DNA of 64,000 nucleotides, taken from the NCBI RefSeq assembly GCF_001189365.1, contig NZ_LFJJ01000001.1, positions 1 through 64,000 on the forward strand. Direction: 5' to 3'. The notes under the pieces are model-generated. The model was not told where the DNA came from. It ran no database searches and saw only the letters and a program-made list of their open reading frames with translations. Below, in pieces: positions 62,825 through 64,000 of this stretch (position 1 is the stretch's first letter; each line of letters begins with the position of its first letter). The position numbers and the translations under genes were made by a program. This stretch comes from Candidatus Burkholderia verschuerenii (GTDB taxonomy: Bacteria; Pseudomonadota; Gammaproteobacteria; Burkholderiales; Burkholderiaceae).

Positions 62825-62845
62825 CTGAACGGCTCTATGCGTGTT

Positions 62846-63766
62846 TCATAGTTCGAAGCTCATGCCGTCGTGCGCGACTTCGATGCCGCGCTCCGTCAAC
62901 ATGCGCCGTTCGGGCCCGTCCTCGATAAGGATCGGGTTCGTGTTGTTGATATGAATGAGGACCTTGCGTTGTCCGTCGCGCGCAATCGAATCGAGCACGT
63001 CGATCATGCCGCCCGCGCCGCTTTGCGCGAGATGGCCCATGTCGCGGCCAGTCTTCTTCGTGAGGCCGAGGCGGATCATTTCGTCGTCGGTCCAGACGGT
63101 GCCATCGACGAGCAGAAGATCCGCCTCGCGCATCGCATCGAGGATATGCGGTTCGAGTTCGCCCAGGCCCGGTGCATAGAATGCGCGCTTGCCAGAAGCA
63201 TTATTCGTGAACATCAGGCCGATGTTGTCGCCCACTTCGGGCGCATGACGATGCGGCGAATACGGCGGCGCCTTGCTCGACAACGGCAACGCCTCGATGC
63301 TCACGCGCGGCAGCTCCGGCACGGAAAACGCCGCGCCATCGAGCGCGATGCGACGATGCTCCACGCCGCAGTAATGCGACAGAATCGACGTAATCGGAAA
63401 GCCCGTCGAGAGGTCTTGCCACACGGCATCGGTCGTGTAGAGCGGCAAGGGCGTGCCGCGTTCGCGCAGCATCAGGAGGCCGGTGACGTGATCGATCTGC
63501 GCATCCATCGTGACGACGGCCGCGATGCCGGTATCGCGCACGCGTCGCGCGGGTTGCAGTTCGGGGTTTGCCGCGATCTGCGCCAGAATATCGGGCGATG
63601 CGTTGACGAGCAGCCAGTCCTCGCCGTTATCGCTGACCGCAATCGACGACTGCGTGCGCGCACGCGCCGCGATGCTGCCGCGCCGCACGCCATCGCAATT
63701 GCGGCAGTTGCAGTTCCATTGCGGAAACCCGCCGCCGGCCGACGATCCGAGCACGCGTATCTTCAT
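62846..63766 (-). CDS. pqqB: PqqB, metallo-beta-lactamase-fold oxygenase of PQQ synthesis
   Basis: A 306-residue protein: KIRVLGSSAGGGFPQWNCNCRNCDG with the zinc-binding Cys pair at the N-terminus, and the metallo-hydrolase core VVTMDAQIDHVTGLLMLRE (HxD-type motif modified). PqqB hydroxylates the Tyr-derived part of the PQQ precursor. ATG 63766 overlaps the stop of the upstream cytochrome gene by four bases; a GTG six bases earlier is also in frame. Confidence 0.95.
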   Translation of the reverse strand: MKIRVLGSSAGGGFPQWNCNCRNCDGVRRGSIAARARTQSSIAVSDNGEDWLLVNASPDILAQIAANPELQPARRVRDTGIAAVVTMDAQIDHVTGLLMLRERGTPLPLYTTDAVWQDLSTGFPITSILSHYCGVEHRRIALDGAAFSVPELPRVSIEALPLSSKAPPYSPHRHAPEVGDNIGLMFTNNASGKRAFYAPGLGELEPHILDAMREADLLLVDGTVWTDDEMIRLGLTKKTGRDMGHLAQSGAGGMIDVLDSIARDGQRKVLIHINNTNPILIEDGPERRMLTERGIEVAHDGMSFEL

Positions 63767-64000
63767 GGCCACATCCTCCGCAACAGGCCGTCACGATCGA
63801 TCAGTTGATGCTTCAGCGCGCCGAGAAAGTGCAGGGCGATCATCGCGATCATCATCCATGCAAGATACTCGTGAATGATGAAGAAGATATGCCGCAGCCC
63901 TTTGTCGTCCCAACCCCATTGCGGCAACGGCAAACCCCAGAACTTCGTGCCGAACTTGTTGAACGACGAGCCGAGATAACCGGTGAGCGGCATGCCCACC
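63763..64000 (-). CDS. Cytochrome b561-family protein, 3' part (runs off the window)
   Basis: The C-terminal 78 residues of a membrane cytochrome b: IFFIIHEYLAWMMIAMIALHFLGALKHQLIDRDGLLRRMW. Two His about 14 apart in one helix and the H-x-L-I-D-R-D-G-L-L-R-R-M ending are diagnostic of the bacterial cytochrome b561 (CybB) family, where the His bind heme b. The stop overlaps the pqqB start (ATGA). The start lies beyond 64000. It could carry electrons from PQQ-dependent enzymes to quinone or be an accessory of PQQ synthesis. Confidence 0.88.
   Translation of the reverse strand, partial: VGMPLTGYLGSSFNKFGTKFWGLPLPQWGWDDKGLRHIFFIIHEYLAWMMIAMIALHFLGALKHQLIDRDGLLRRMWP

Noticed and set aside
1-64000. 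tRNA, rRNA, riboswitch or CRISPR elements
   Set aside because: None of the expected conserved arms, repeats or leader structures was recognised on reading either strand.

Overview
The window is high-GC, densely coding DNA from a beta-proteobacterium, most likely Burkholderiaceae (Burkholderia, Paraburkholderia or Caballeronia). This is inferred from the gene repertoire (DUF4148 protein, large hopanoid locus, monomeric isocitrate dehydrogenase, CstA/YbdD, PQQ genes) and from protein style; no rRNA or tRNA marker is present. No CRISPR array, tRNA or rRNA was seen.

Layout. 0-7 kb: the end of an IS5-type element that has cut a tandem-HTH regulator, then a GntP permease, a small lipoprotein, a broken serine hydrolase, a lipocalin and an AEC transporter. 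7-14 kb: a broken FMN reductase, a stress-type protein, a hybrid histidine kinase, and a response regulator / CheC-like (broken) / diguanylate cyclase operon. 14-39 kb: a dispersed hopanoid region. hpnD-hpnE-shc-hpnG make squalene, cyclise it to hopene and process the side chain; mlaA-hpnN and hpnM are lipid transport genes; hpnH and a frameshifted ispH follow; hpnB and hpnA complete it. Between them lie a thioesterase, a toxin-antitoxin pair with a 28-bp palindromic operator, a two-component system next to cstA-ybdD, monomeric icd and an orphan fimbrial adhesin. 39-45 kb: a signalling operon of hybrid kinase (three receivers), CheR, frameshifted CheB and receiver-kinase. 45-53 kb: acylphosphatase, an EgtD-like methyltransferase, small secreted proteins, a lytic transglycosylase, an MFS pump, a broken HD-domain gene, a J-domain protein and small genes. 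53-64 kb: a PQQ region with a DUF3280-like protein, beta-propeller protein, TonB receptor, NarX-type kinase and LuxR regulator, pqqE-D-C-B and a cytochrome b561 that runs off the window.

A striking property is the number of otherwise intact genes with one small lesion: frameshifts in the serine hydrolase, FMN reductase, ispH and cheB; in-frame stops in the cheC-like gene (two) and HD-domain gene (one); an IS-truncated regulator; and an AEC transporter with no normal start codon. Either the genome is in early decay (host-restricted lineages related to Caballeronia do this) or the assembly has uncorrected errors. The sequence alone cannot separate these, but some lesions sit in short repeats (GAAGAA, GA, GCGC) where either cause is plausible.

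The most interesting regulatory DNA is a pair of perfect DnaA boxes in inverted orientation at 7117-7139, the toxin-antitoxin palindrome, paired GGGA/TCCC dyads between the TonB receptor and the PQQ-region kinase, and a GGTATACT motif shared by three hopanoid transcription units.
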